From Pseudomonadota bacterium (GTDB taxonomy: Bacteria; CALINM01): a DNA stretch of 64,000 nt. Where the stretch lies: positions 62,001-126,000 of the forward strand of contig JAOABK010000002.1 in NCBI GenBank assembly GCA_026418415.1, written 5' to 3'. The notes below the pieces were generated by a model. The model worked only from the letters and a program-made list of their open reading frames with translations, had not been told where the DNA came from and did no database searches. Numbering within the stretch: the first letter of the stretch is position 1; each line of letters starts with the position of its first letter. The translations under genes and the position numbers were made by a program. This document shows positions 53,241 to 61,707 of the stretch, one piece after another.

Positions 53241-53980
53241 TGAAAATCAGGGTAATCGTAGAAAGGAGAATGTCTCCAGTTTCAACTCCTTATATAAATG
53301 AGTTTGATCTAGATGTGGAAGAATCAGCAAATGTAATTTCAGTTCTGATGGAAATAAGAAGAAATCCAGTGACAGTTTCTGGTGAAAAGGTGGCACCAGT
53401 ATCCTTTGAGTGTAGTTGTTTAGAAGAGGTTTGTGGTGCCTGTACTATGAATATCAATGGTAAAGCAAGACAGGCATGTAGTGCCCTTGTAAAAGATTTG
53501 GGTAGCAAGATTTATCTGTCTCCATTGAGGAAGTTCCCCGTGTTAAGAGATTTAATAGTTGATAGAAAGAGGATTTTTGAAGGTCTAAGAAGGGTTAAGG
53601 CATGGATACCCATAGATGGAACTCACGGGTTAGGTCCAGGCCCTAAAGTTTCTGAAAAAACCCAGAGAATAGGATATAAATTATCAAGGTGTATGAGTTG
53701 TGGTGTGTGTATGGAAGCATGTCCACAGGTAAATGACAGGTCAAATTTTATTGGTCCTGCGGTTATTGCACAAGTTTTGCTATTTAATTTACATCCAACT
53801 GGAGCAATGATAAAAGAAGATAGATTAGAGGCACTCATGGATGAGGGCGGGATATCGGAATGTGGTAATGCTCAAAACTGCGTGAAAGCCTGTCCAAAAC
53901 AAGTACCACTAACTTTTTCCATAGCAAAGTTAAATAGAGATACACTTTTTTATAGTATAAAAAGATTGCTTGATTCTTAA
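53240..53980 (+). CDS. sdhB: Succinate dehydrogenase/fumarate reductase iron-sulfur subunit
   Basis: A 246-residue subunit. The N-terminal ferredoxin domain binds [2Fe-2S] through ECSCLEEVCGACTMNINGK and the downstream Cys in RQACSA. The C-terminal domain has CMSCGVCMEACP for a [4Fe-4S] cluster and CGNAQNCVKACPKQVP for the next cluster. It carries electrons from FAD to the cytochrome b hemes. It starts within the sdhA stop (TGATG) and is followed, after 18 bases, by hdrC, a neighbour that recalls thiol:fumarate reductases. Confidence 0.94.
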   Translation: MKIRVIVERRMSPVSTPYINEFDLDVEESANVISVLMEIRRNPVTVSGEKVAPVSFECSCLEEVCGACTMNINGKARQACSALVKDLGSKIYLSPLRKFPVLRDLIVDRKRIFEGLRRVKAWIPIDGTHGLGPGPKVSEKTQRIGYKLSRCMSCGVCMEACPQVNDRSNFIGPAVIAQVLLFNLHPTGAMIKEDRLEALMDEGGISECGNAQNCVKACPKQVPLTFSIAKLNRDTLFYSIKRLLDS

Positions 53981-53998
53981 GTATTTTTGGGGGGCATT

Positions 53999-54412
53999 AT
54001 GAAGATTATTTTAGATAAAGAAAAACTCAACTCTTCCTACGTTCAGGCAATAAAAGAAATGTCAATGCAAAAGGTGATGTCCTGTTATCAGTGTGGAAAA
54101 TGTACTGCGGGCTGTCCTATTGCCGATTTTATGGATGTAGTGCCTAATGAGATGATGAGGCTTGTTATGTTAGGTGAGATTGAAAAACTAATATCTTCAA
54201 AAGCAATCTGGCTATGTACATCCTGTTTTCAATGCGGAACCCGTTGTCCTAAGGGTATTGAAGTTCACAGAGTATTTGAGGCTTTGAGGAGCATTGCATT
54301 AAGAGAGGGTAAAAATTATACAAATATAGAAAAGTTATCAGAAGAACAGCTTGAGGCAATACCTCAGCAAGGGATAATAGCTGGTTTCAGAAAATTTGAA
54401 TCACTTGAGTGA
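53999..54412 (+). CDS. Heterodisulfide reductase subunit C-like protein (module 1)
   Basis: A 137-residue protein with two [4Fe-4S] motifs, CYQCGKCTAGCP near residue 24 and CTSCFQCGTRCP near residue 70, the HdrC pattern. It would relay electrons between HdrA and HdrB. ATG 53999 with GGGGGG upstream is chosen over TTG 53987. It lies right after sdhB, so electrons could also come from the Sdh/Frd side. Confidence 0.9.
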   Translation: MKIILDKEKLNSSYVQAIKEMSMQKVMSCYQCGKCTAGCPIADFMDVVPNEMMRLVMLGEIEKLISSKAIWLCTSCFQCGTRCPKGIEVHRVFEALRSIALREGKNYTNIEKLSEEQLEAIPQQGIIAGFRKFESLE

Positions 54413-54476
54413 TTTTATGTGGCAAAGACTAAGAATTTTAAAGTTTCATGTAATAATTTACAAAAAGGGGATTTAA

Positions 54477-55361
54477 ATGATTAGTTATCCTTATTTTCCT
54501 GGATGTGCTTTAAGCACCAAGGCAAAGGCTCTTGATATATGTGCAAGGGAGTCAATCAAGGCTCTTGGCTATGAGTTAAAGGAAATAGACGACTGGACTT
54601 GTTGTGGAGCTGTTTTTCCACTTGCAGAAGATGAGCATATAAGACTTGTTTCACCTGCAAGGGCATTTTTCAAAGCGTCAACAGTTTCTGATAAATTGGT
54701 AACCCTCTGTTCAGCGTGTTTTAATGTTCTAAGAAGAAGTCAGAAGGTTTTGAAGGAAAACATTCAAAGAAGAGAGAGAGTCCTAAACTACATGGAAGAG
54801 GAGGTTCCGGAAAAATATCCAGAAAATCTTAAAGTTATTCACCTAATAGAACTATTGAGCAATGAAATTGGTTTTGAAAATCTCTCTCAAAAGATAAAAA
54901 GAAGTTTAGGGGGATTGAAAATAGCTCCCTTTTATGACTGTTTAACTTTTAGACCTCCCAAAGAAATGGAGTTCGATGATCCTGAAAATCCAAAGATTTT
55001 TGGAAATTATATAACCGCTCTTGGTGGTGATCCTATTGATTTTCCTTATAGAAGTGAATGCTGTGGTGCCCACATTTCTGTTAGCAATCCAGAGGTTTCT
55101 TTAGAATGTTCTATGAGAATAATAAACAGTGCAAGGCAAAACGGTGCAGAAGCACTACTTACTTCATGCCCCCTTTGTCATTACAACTTAGACGCAAGAC
55201 AAAAGGAGATGTTAGATAAAAGAATAGACTTTAAACCGATGCCTGTATTTTATTTGACACAGCTTTTAGGGATTACTTTGGAGTTACCCGAAGCAGTGCT
55301 TGGTTTTGAAAAAAACTATGTTTCACCTTTGCCCTTACTTAAAGAAAAAGGGCTTTTATAA
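54477..55361 (+). CDS. Heterodisulfide reductase subunit B-like protein (module 1)
   Basis: A 294-residue CCG-domain protein. Two Cys-rich repeats are present: FPGCALSTKAK with DDWTCCGAVFP and LCSACFNVL, and FYDCLTFRP with RSECCGAHIS and SCPLCHYNLD. In HdrB these bind two non-cubane [4Fe-4S] clusters that split a disulfide. The true substrate here is unlikely to be CoM-CoB; a low-molecular-weight or protein disulfide, or a different acceptor, is more plausible. AAAAGGGG precedes the ATG; 64 bases separate it from hdrC. Confidence 0.9.
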   Translation: MISYPYFPGCALSTKAKALDICARESIKALGYELKEIDDWTCCGAVFPLAEDEHIRLVSPARAFFKASTVSDKLVTLCSACFNVLRRSQKVLKENIQRRERVLNYMEEEVPEKYPENLKVIHLIELLSNEIGFENLSQKIKRSLGGLKIAPFYDCLTFRPPKEMEFDDPENPKIFGNYITALGGDPIDFPYRSECCGAHISVSNPEVSLECSMRIINSARQNGAEALLTSCPLCHYNLDARQKEMLDKRIDFKPMPVFYLTQLLGITLELPEAVLGFEKNYVSPLPLLKEKGLL

Positions 55362-55373
55362 GGGAGTAGAAAG

Positions 55374-57323
55374 ATGAAAAAGATAGGATTATTTATCTGC
55401 CATTGTGGTAGCAATATTGCTGGGACTATCGATATTCCAGAGGTTAAAAAGTTCTTTAGCGAGTATGATGATATAGAAATTTCTGATGATTATAAATATA
55501 TGTGCTCAGAACCTGGCCAGAAAAAGTTAAGGGATGCAATTGTAGAGAGAGGATTAAATGGTGTGGTAGTAGCCTGTTGTTCTCCAAGAATGCATGAGAT
55601 TACCTTTAGAAACGCAGCGGTTTCTGCAGGATTAAACCCCTACAAAGTTGAAATAGCAAATATTCGTGAACAATGTAGTTGGGTACATCAAAAAGAGAAA
55701 GACAAAGCTACAAAGAAATCTATAGACATCATTAAGACAATGATTGAAAAGGTAAAAAGAGATGAGGCATTACAGCCTATTGAGTTTGATATTACAAAAA
55801 GAGCACTTGTTATTGGTGGTGGTATAGCGGGAATAACCGCTGCAGTAGATATAGCGAACGCAGGATATGAAGTTGTTCTTGTAGAAAAAAGACATTCAAT
55901 AGGTGGTAAAATGCTCGAGCTTTCAGAGACATTTCCAACCCTTGACTGTGCTCAATGTACCTTAACACCAAAGACTGTTGAAGCGGGTAGGCATCCAAAA
56001 ATAAAACTAATGGTTTACTCTGAAGTTGAAGAAGTCAAAGGCTATATTGGAAATTTTGATGTGAAAATAAGAAGAAAGGCTTCCTATGTTGATTGGAATA
56101 AATGTACTGGATGTGGATTATGTCAGGAGAAATGCCCTTCAAAGACAGAATCAGAGTTTGACCATGGGCTTGGTGAGAGAAAGGCAATTTATACATTATC
56201 ACCTCAAGCAGTTCCAAATAAACCAATAATTGATAAAAACAGCTGTAGGTTTTTTAGAGAAGGAAAATGTAGGGTTTGTGAAAAGGTTTGTCCTGTACAG
56301 GCTATAAATTATGAGATGAAAGATGAGGTTATAGAAGAGAAAGTAGGGGCAATTGTAGTGGCTACTGGTTATGAAATCCTTGAAACTGAAAAGATACCAG
56401 AGTACGGCTATGGTATGTATAAGGATGTAATAGATGGCCTACAATTTGAGAGATTGAATTCAGCATCTGGTCCTACAGCAGGTGAGATCAGAAGACCATC
56501 AGATGGTAAGGTTCCAAAAGAAGTGGTATTTATAAAATGTGTAGGCTCAAGGGATCCAGAAAAGGGGATCCCCTATTGTTCGAGAATCTGTTGTATGTAT
56601 TTAGGAAAACATGCAAGGTTATATAAACACAAAGTACCTGATGGACAGGCGTATCTATTTTATATGGACATTCGATCCTTTGGTAAGGGATATGAAGAGT
56701 TTATTCAACAGTCAATGGAAGAAGCAAATTTGTTATACATCCGTGGAAGGGTAGCAAGGATAATGCAAGAAGGTGATAAATTAGTTGTTTGGGGAGTTGA
56801 TACACTATCGGGAAGAAAGGTTGAGATAAAGGCTGATATGGTAGTACTCGGTACCGCAGTAGTACCTTCTAAGGGAGCTACAGAATTAGCAAAAGTTCTA
56901 AGAACAGCAACAGACGAGTATGGCTTTTTTAATGAAGCACACATAAAGTTGAAGCCTGTAGAAAGTATGACTGGAGGTATATATTTAGCGGGATGTGCTC
57001 AGGCACCAAAGGATATTCCTGATACAGTAGCTCAAGCTGGCGCAGCAGCAGCAAAGGTACTTTCTCTATTTGGTCAGGAGAAGATGGTTCAGGAGCCGCT
57101 TATTGCATGTGTTGATACAGATCTTTGCAGTGGTTGTGGGGTTTGTGTTACCGCCTGTCCCTTTGATGCAAGAATGCTTGATGTTGATGAGAAAATAAGT
57201 ATTGTAAATGAAGCTCTTTGTCAGGGTTGTGGGGCATGTGTTTCTGCGTGTCCTAATAAGGCATGCCAGTTAAGAAATGCATCACCAAAAACTTATATGG
57301 CAATGGTAGATAAATATTTATAA
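55374..57323 (+). CDS. Heterodisulfide reductase subunit A-like flavoprotein (module 1, canonical)
   Basis: A 649-residue full-length HdrA. The N-terminal domain starts GLFICHCGSNIAGTID and has VACCSPRMHE. The thioredoxin-reductase-like FAD domain begins at VIGGGIAGITAA (about 146), with the PTLDCAQCTLTPK Cys pair near 188. Inserted ferredoxins lie near 244-310 (CTGCGLCQEKCP, CRVCEKVCP), and two C-terminal ones near 581-632 (CSGCGVCVTACP, CQGCGACVSACP). Such proteins can bifurcate electrons at FAD. It is followed within 10 bases by a second hdrC. Confidence 0.93.
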   Translation: MKKIGLFICHCGSNIAGTIDIPEVKKFFSEYDDIEISDDYKYMCSEPGQKKLRDAIVERGLNGVVVACCSPRMHEITFRNAAVSAGLNPYKVEIANIREQCSWVHQKEKDKATKKSIDIIKTMIEKVKRDEALQPIEFDITKRALVIGGGIAGITAAVDIANAGYEVVLVEKRHSIGGKMLELSETFPTLDCAQCTLTPKTVEAGRHPKIKLMVYSEVEEVKGYIGNFDVKIRRKASYVDWNKCTGCGLCQEKCPSKTESEFDHGLGERKAIYTLSPQAVPNKPIIDKNSCRFFREGKCRVCEKVCPVQAINYEMKDEVIEEKVGAIVVATGYEILETEKIPEYGYGMYKDVIDGLQFERLNSASGPTAGEIRRPSDGKVPKEVVFIKCVGSRDPEKGIPYCSRICCMYLGKHARLYKHKVPDGQAYLFYMDIRSFGKGYEEFIQQSMEEANLLYIRGRVARIMQEGDKLVVWGVDTLSGRKVEIKADMVVLGTAVVPSKGATELAKVLRTATDEYGFFNEAHIKLKPVESMTGGIYLAGCAQAPKDIPDTVAQAGAAAAKVLSLFGQEKMVQEPLIACVDTDLCSGCGVCVTACPFDARMLDVDEKISIVNEALCQGCGACVSACPNKACQLRNASPKTYMAMVDKYL

Positions 57324-57333
57324 AGGGATGTTA

Positions 57334-57843
57334 ATGAAGATATCTGAGATTAATAAGCATACGGGTCAAGATATTTTACTCTGTTATCAGTGCCAGAAAT
57401 GCACTGCCACATGTCCAGTGTCAAATTTTATGGATATTAAGCCAGACGTGGTAGTAAGAATGTCCATTAATGGAAAATTAGACAACCTGATGAGGAGTAG
57501 AACAATTTGGGTTTGTACTGGTTGTGAGACCTGTGGAAGTAGATGTCCAAACCTAATAAGTGTTGGTAAAATTAATGAGTTCATGAGACAGCTTGCCTAT
57601 GAAAATAAAATCTCACCTGCAGTTAAGCCAGCATTGGATATACATTTAGCCTTTTTGAATAGTATAAAGCGTTTTGGCATTGTTCACGAGGCGAGTATGC
57701 TTGCAGAGTTTAAGTTGAGAACAAAGGATTTTTTAAGTGATTTAAAATTGGGGTTAAAGATGTTTTTAAAAGGGAAAATACCCATTAAGCCCCATACAAT
57801 TAAGGGTATTAATGAAATAAAAAGGATTTTTGAGGAAAAATGA
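57334..57843 (+). CDS. Heterodisulfide reductase subunit C-like protein (module 2)
   Basis: A 169-residue HdrC-type protein with CYQCQKCTATCP near residue 19 and CTGCETCGSRCP near residue 62. It has a C-terminal extension of ~75 residues (helical, basic) lacking in the module-1 HdrC. AAAGGG six bases before ATG 57334 supports this start over ATG 57328, which would touch the ribosome binding site. It overlaps the next hdrB by 4 bases. Confidence 0.9.
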   Translation: MKISEINKHTGQDILLCYQCQKCTATCPVSNFMDIKPDVVVRMSINGKLDNLMRSRTIWVCTGCETCGSRCPNLISVGKINEFMRQLAYENKISPAVKPALDIHLAFLNSIKRFGIVHEASMLAEFKLRTKDFLSDLKLGLKMFLKGKIPIKPHTIKGINEIKRIFEEK

Positions 57844-58673
57844 AAAAGATAACCTACTATCCTGGATGTACTTTACATTCAACAGCTTATGAATATGGAG
57901 ATTCAACAGAAGCTGTTCTAAAGTATTTAGGTATAGAGTGGCAGGAAATACCCGATTGGAACTGTTGTGGTGCTGCATCAGCAAAGAGTTTGAATCATAA
58001 GTTATCAATACTTCTTCCTGCAAGAAATATAAAAAACGCCTCTACTCTAAATAACGATATTTATGTTCCCTGTGCTGGGTGTTACAACAACATGATGAAA
58101 GCCAAAAGGGCTTTGGAAAATGCAGAAGAAAGGCAGAATATTGAAAAGAGCTTAGGTAAGTTTGAAAGCATACCAGAAGTCTATCCTTTAATGAGGCTTT
58201 TTACAGATAAAGCCATACTTGAGAAACTTTCACAAAGTAAATTAAAGACCGACGTTAAAGTGGCTTCTTATTATGGATGTGCTTTTGTAAGACCTGAAGA
58301 GGTTTTACAAAACGAAAATCCCGAGATTCCTCAGTCAATAGACAATATTTTAAATGCAGTTGGATTAGAGACCGTTGAGTGGCCTTTAAAAAGTTTTTGC
58401 TGTGGTGGTGACTTGAGTTTGGCTGATAGTAGTGTTGTATCAGTACTTGTAGAAAAGATTATAAATTATGCAAAAGAGGCAGGAGCTAATGCAATTGTTA
58501 CTGCCTGTCCCCTTTGTCAGGCAAACTTAGAGATGAGACAGAAAGAGCCTTTCCCTATATTCTATTTTACAGAGATTTTAGGTATTGCTATGGGAATAGA
58601 TAATGAAAAGTGGTGGAAAAAGCACCTTGTGGATCCAAGGGATCTGGTATCGAAAATTAAGGGAGGAAAGTAA
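57840..58673 (+). CDS. Heterodisulfide reductase subunit B-like protein (module 2)
   Basis: A 277-residue CCG-domain protein: YPGCTLHSTAYEYG with PDWNCCGAASA and PCAGCYNNM, then YYGCAFVRPEEV with KSFCCGGDLS and ACPLCQANLE. The full set of Cys for two non-cubane clusters is present. It is clearly a paralogue of the module-1 HdrB but not a recent duplicate. It is coupled to its hdrC by an ATGA overlap and to the following fused hdrA by one base. Confidence 0.9.
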   Translation: MKKITYYPGCTLHSTAYEYGDSTEAVLKYLGIEWQEIPDWNCCGAASAKSLNHKLSILLPARNIKNASTLNNDIYVPCAGCYNNMMKAKRALENAEERQNIEKSLGKFESIPEVYPLMRLFTDKAILEKLSQSKLKTDVKVASYYGCAFVRPEEVLQNENPEIPQSIDNILNAVGLETVEWPLKSFCCGGDLSLADSSVVSVLVEKIINYAKEAGANAIVTACPLCQANLEMRQKEPFPIFYFTEILGIAMGIDNEKWWKKHLVDPRDLVSKIKGGK

Positions 58674-61255
58674 TGGTTAAACCTGTAATTGTTGTTGGTT
58701 CTGGTTTTGCGGGACTTTCCTGTGCCTTTCATTTAGCTGAAGCGGGTATACCAGTAATAATTCTTGAAAAGAAAGAAAAATTAGGGGGGTATTTTCCTCA
58801 ACTAAAAAAGCAATTTCCAACAAACTCCTGTGGTGTTTGTTTTATGCATCCCGATTATCCAGCTTACTGCCCATATATAGAGGCTGAGAGACATGAAAAT
58901 ATCACTGTTTATACGAATGTGAGTATTCAAAATATTGAAAATTATCAAGAGGGAGTAAATATTAAGTTTTCAGCAGACGGTATATTGAATGAAATAGATG
59001 GACAGGCTCTTGTCATTGCCACTGGTTATGAGCCTTTTGATATTTCGATGAAGCCAGATTTAGGCGGTGGGTTATATGAAAATGTTTATCCCGCTCTTAA
59101 TTTTGAAGACCATATTTATGATCTGATAGCTGAGAACAAAAGCTTGCCACAGAGAAAGATTGCCTATATCCAATGTGTTGGTTCAAGGGATTTGAAAATA
59201 AAAAGGCCCTATTGCTCTTCCTTTTGTTGTATGTATGCTATAAAACAGGCATTGCTTATTAAAGATTTTGATCCCGATGTGGATATTTCAATATTTTATA
59301 TGGACATAAGGTCCTTTGGTAAGGACTACGAAAGATATTATTTGTCTGCAAGAGAAAAGGGGATAAAGTTTATAAGAAGTGCTGTGGCATCTGTTAAAAA
59401 GAGACCTTCAACAGGGAAGCTGGAAGTCCTTTATACAAAAGACGGTAGTGCAACTGAGGAAACCTTTGATGCTGTTGTTCTATCCCAAGGTGCAGTTATA
59501 GAAAAAAGTATTCTCGATTTGATGAAGAAATTAGATGTGGAAATAGATTTTTATAAGCCCAAGCTTTTTGAGGATAGGGAGATTAAGAGGAATATTTTTG
59601 TTACTGGCACTCTTTATGATCCAATGGATATACCCGATTCTGCAATTGATGGGATTGCAACCGCTTCGAAAATAATTTCCCGAAATATGATTACCCCAAA
59701 AATTTTAGCTCCCGTTAAGGTTAAAACTCAAAAGGTAGCTAAAATAGGCATTTTTCTTTTAGGTTGTGATAATAGGCTTGATGATATAGTTAGAACAAGA
59801 TTTTCTGAAGCCCTGAAAGTAAAGGATCTGGATGAAATTCAATACGCTGTTAGGGAAAATAAATTTGATGGGGCTGTTATTATAACAGATGATATAAGAA
59901 AAACCTCAGGATTTTTGGAAAATAAAAATTACTGTGGGCTTCATATAGATTCTGTTGTTTTAGTTCCTTCATTTAATAATGCCCTTTTAGAAGAAATATC
60001 TGCTTCAATACAAAAATTAAGACAAGTAAAAAGAAATAACCATGTGCCAAAGGCTTTAAACAGCAAGGTATGTATAATAGGTGGTGGTCTTGCAGGTTTA
60101 GTTTCTGCCAAGTTTTTGGGGGAAATGGGAATTAATGTAGTTATTGTGGAGAAAGAAGATAGGTTAGGTGGAAGATTATTAGAAATTCCTTCAAGGCTCG
60201 ATCTTGTTAAAAATTACATTAAATATGTTGAGGACAATAAAAATATTGAAATATTACTTAATTCTAAGGTCAAAGATGTGGAAGGAAGACTGGGGGAATA
60301 TATTTTACAAATAGAATCAAAAGAGGATGTAAGAAAATTAAAAGTTGATGCTCTATTAGTAACAACTGGTGGTATTCCAAGGAAAAATGTAGTTGTTCAG
60401 GAAGATGGAAAAAGGGTTTTTACAATCTTTGATTTTGAAAATAGATTTGATGAAATCTCAAAGAGCAAAAGGGTTGTTTTCAAACAATGTGCAGGCTCTC
60501 GAACAGAGGATAACCCAGTGTGTTATAAGGTCTGCTGTAAAAAAGCTGTTATGAGTGCCATAGCATTAAAGAATAAAAACCCAGAAATTGAAATCTTTAT
60601 TTTGCACAAAGATATAAGAACCTATGGCTTTAGTGAGAATCTCTATCGGCAGGCAAGAGCAATGGGTATTCAGTTTATCAGGTATTCTCAAGAGCCGGAG
60701 ATAATGAGGGAAAGTGAAAAATTAAAGGTTAAGGTATTAGAAGATGGAACAAATAGCGAATTTATATTTGAACCAGAATATGTGCTTTTATCTTCAGGTA
60801 TGAATCCAAATACAGAAGAAGTAGCAGAAGTTTTAGGAATTGGAACTACTGACGGATTTATTAATCCCTATAACCAAAAAACAGGCTTACTGGATATAAA
60901 AAATGGAATATATTCAGCAGGTTTATGTCTTGCTCCAAACTATACAGAAGATGTGATTAAACAAGCGGAAGCAGTAGCAGTAAGAATAGCAATCAAATTA
61001 GCGGGAAGACAGTTATATGTGAAGTTTAATACTGCTTTTGTAAATCCCAAATACTGCTGTGGTTGTGAGCTTTGCGTAAAGGCTTGTCCAGTTTCAGCAA
61101 GGTATATGGATTATGAGGAGAAAATTGCAAGGGTAGATGAAGCACTTTGTGAAGGTTGTGGCAACTGTGCTATGGTATGTGCCAATAAAGCTTCGCAACA
61201 TAAAGTTTTTGAACATAAAGGCATGTTAAAAACCATTGATTTAATGGTAGGTTAA
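58673..61255 (+). CDS. Tandem HdrA-like fusion flavoprotein (module 2)
   Basis: An 860-residue protein with two HdrA-type flavin modules. Module A (residues 1-345) starts VVGSGFAGLSCAFHL and keeps Cys in FPTNSCGVCFMHP. Residues ~353-450 (KIGIFLLGCDNRLDDIV) look like a decayed HdrA N-terminal domain. Module B starts at CIIGGGLAGLVSAKFL (about 463) but lacks Cys at the equivalent of PTLDCAQC. Two C-terminal ferredoxins sit at ~793-845 (CCGCELCVKACP, CEGCGNCAMVC). It resembles QmoA/QmoB-type proteins and may act as an internal heterodimer. MvhD follows directly. Confidence 0.9.
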   Translation: MVKPVIVVGSGFAGLSCAFHLAEAGIPVIILEKKEKLGGYFPQLKKQFPTNSCGVCFMHPDYPAYCPYIEAERHENITVYTNVSIQNIENYQEGVNIKFSADGILNEIDGQALVIATGYEPFDISMKPDLGGGLYENVYPALNFEDHIYDLIAENKSLPQRKIAYIQCVGSRDLKIKRPYCSSFCCMYAIKQALLIKDFDPDVDISIFYMDIRSFGKDYERYYLSAREKGIKFIRSAVASVKKRPSTGKLEVLYTKDGSATEETFDAVVLSQGAVIEKSILDLMKKLDVEIDFYKPKLFEDREIKRNIFVTGTLYDPMDIPDSAIDGIATASKIISRNMITPKILAPVKVKTQKVAKIGIFLLGCDNRLDDIVRTRFSEALKVKDLDEIQYAVRENKFDGAVIITDDIRKTSGFLENKNYCGLHIDSVVLVPSFNNALLEEISASIQKLRQVKRNNHVPKALNSKVCIIGGGLAGLVSAKFLGEMGINVVIVEKEDRLGGRLLEIPSRLDLVKNYIKYVEDNKNIEILLNSKVKDVEGRLGEYILQIESKEDVRKLKVDALLVTTGGIPRKNVVVQEDGKRVFTIFDFENRFDEISKSKRVVFKQCAGSRTEDNPVCYKVCCKKAVMSAIALKNKNPEIEIFILHKDIRTYGFSENLYRQARAMGIQFIRYSQEPEIMRESEKLKVKVLEDGTNSEFIFEPEYVLLSSGMNPNTEEVAEVLGIGTTDGFINPYNQKTGLLDIKNGIYSAGLCLAPNYTEDVIKQAEAVAVRIAIKLAGRQLYVKFNTAFVNPKYCCGCELCVKACPVSARYMDYEEKIARVDEALCEGCGNCAMVCANKASQHKVFEHKGMLKTIDLMVG

Positions 61256-61266
61256 TGGAGGATAAA

Positions 61267-61689
61267 ATGAGTGATTTTGAACCAAAAATTATAGGGTTTT
61301 TATGCAACTGGTGTACTTATACGGGCGCTGATCTTGCAGGAACAGCGAGAATTCAGTATCCCTCAAATATAAGAGTAATAAGAATGATGTGTTCTGGCGG
61401 AGTTGATATGGTTTATGTTATGAAAGCCTTACTTGAAGGAGCAGATGGTGTATTAATTGGTGGTTGCCATCCAGGCGATTGTCATTACCAGAGTGGGAAT
61501 TTTAAAGCAAGAAGAAGGGTAGCGATTTTAAAAAAGATACTACAACAATTAGGATATAACGAAGATAGGGTATGGTTAAGATGGATTTCTGCGAGTGAAG
61601 GGAAAAAATTTGCTAACACAGTAACAGAAATGGTTGAATATTTAAAAAAGCTTGGGCCTAATCCTTTTAAATATACGGGAAATATATAA
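61267..61689 (+). CDS. MvhD-like hydrogenase-type iron-sulfur subunit
   Basis: A 140-residue MvhD-family protein. EPKIIGFLCNWCTYTGADLA at residues 4-23 and MMCSGGVDMVYVMKA, GGCHPGDCHYQ are the conserved [2Fe-2S] Cys motifs. MvhD passes electrons between an electron donor (hydrogenase, formate dehydrogenase or another input) and HdrA. No hydrogenase gene is in the window, so the FrhB-like protein next door is the likely input. GGAGG 5 bases before ATG 61267 supports this start; ATG 61255 overlaps the fused hdrA stop. Confidence 0.92.
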   Translation: MSDFEPKIIGFLCNWCTYTGADLAGTARIQYPSNIRVIRMMCSGGVDMVYVMKALLEGADGVLIGGCHPGDCHYQSGNFKARRRVAILKKILQQLGYNEDRVWLRWISASEGKKFANTVTEMVEYLKKLGPNPFKYTGNI

Positions 61690-61707
61690 AAACACGAGAG
61701 GTAGAAC

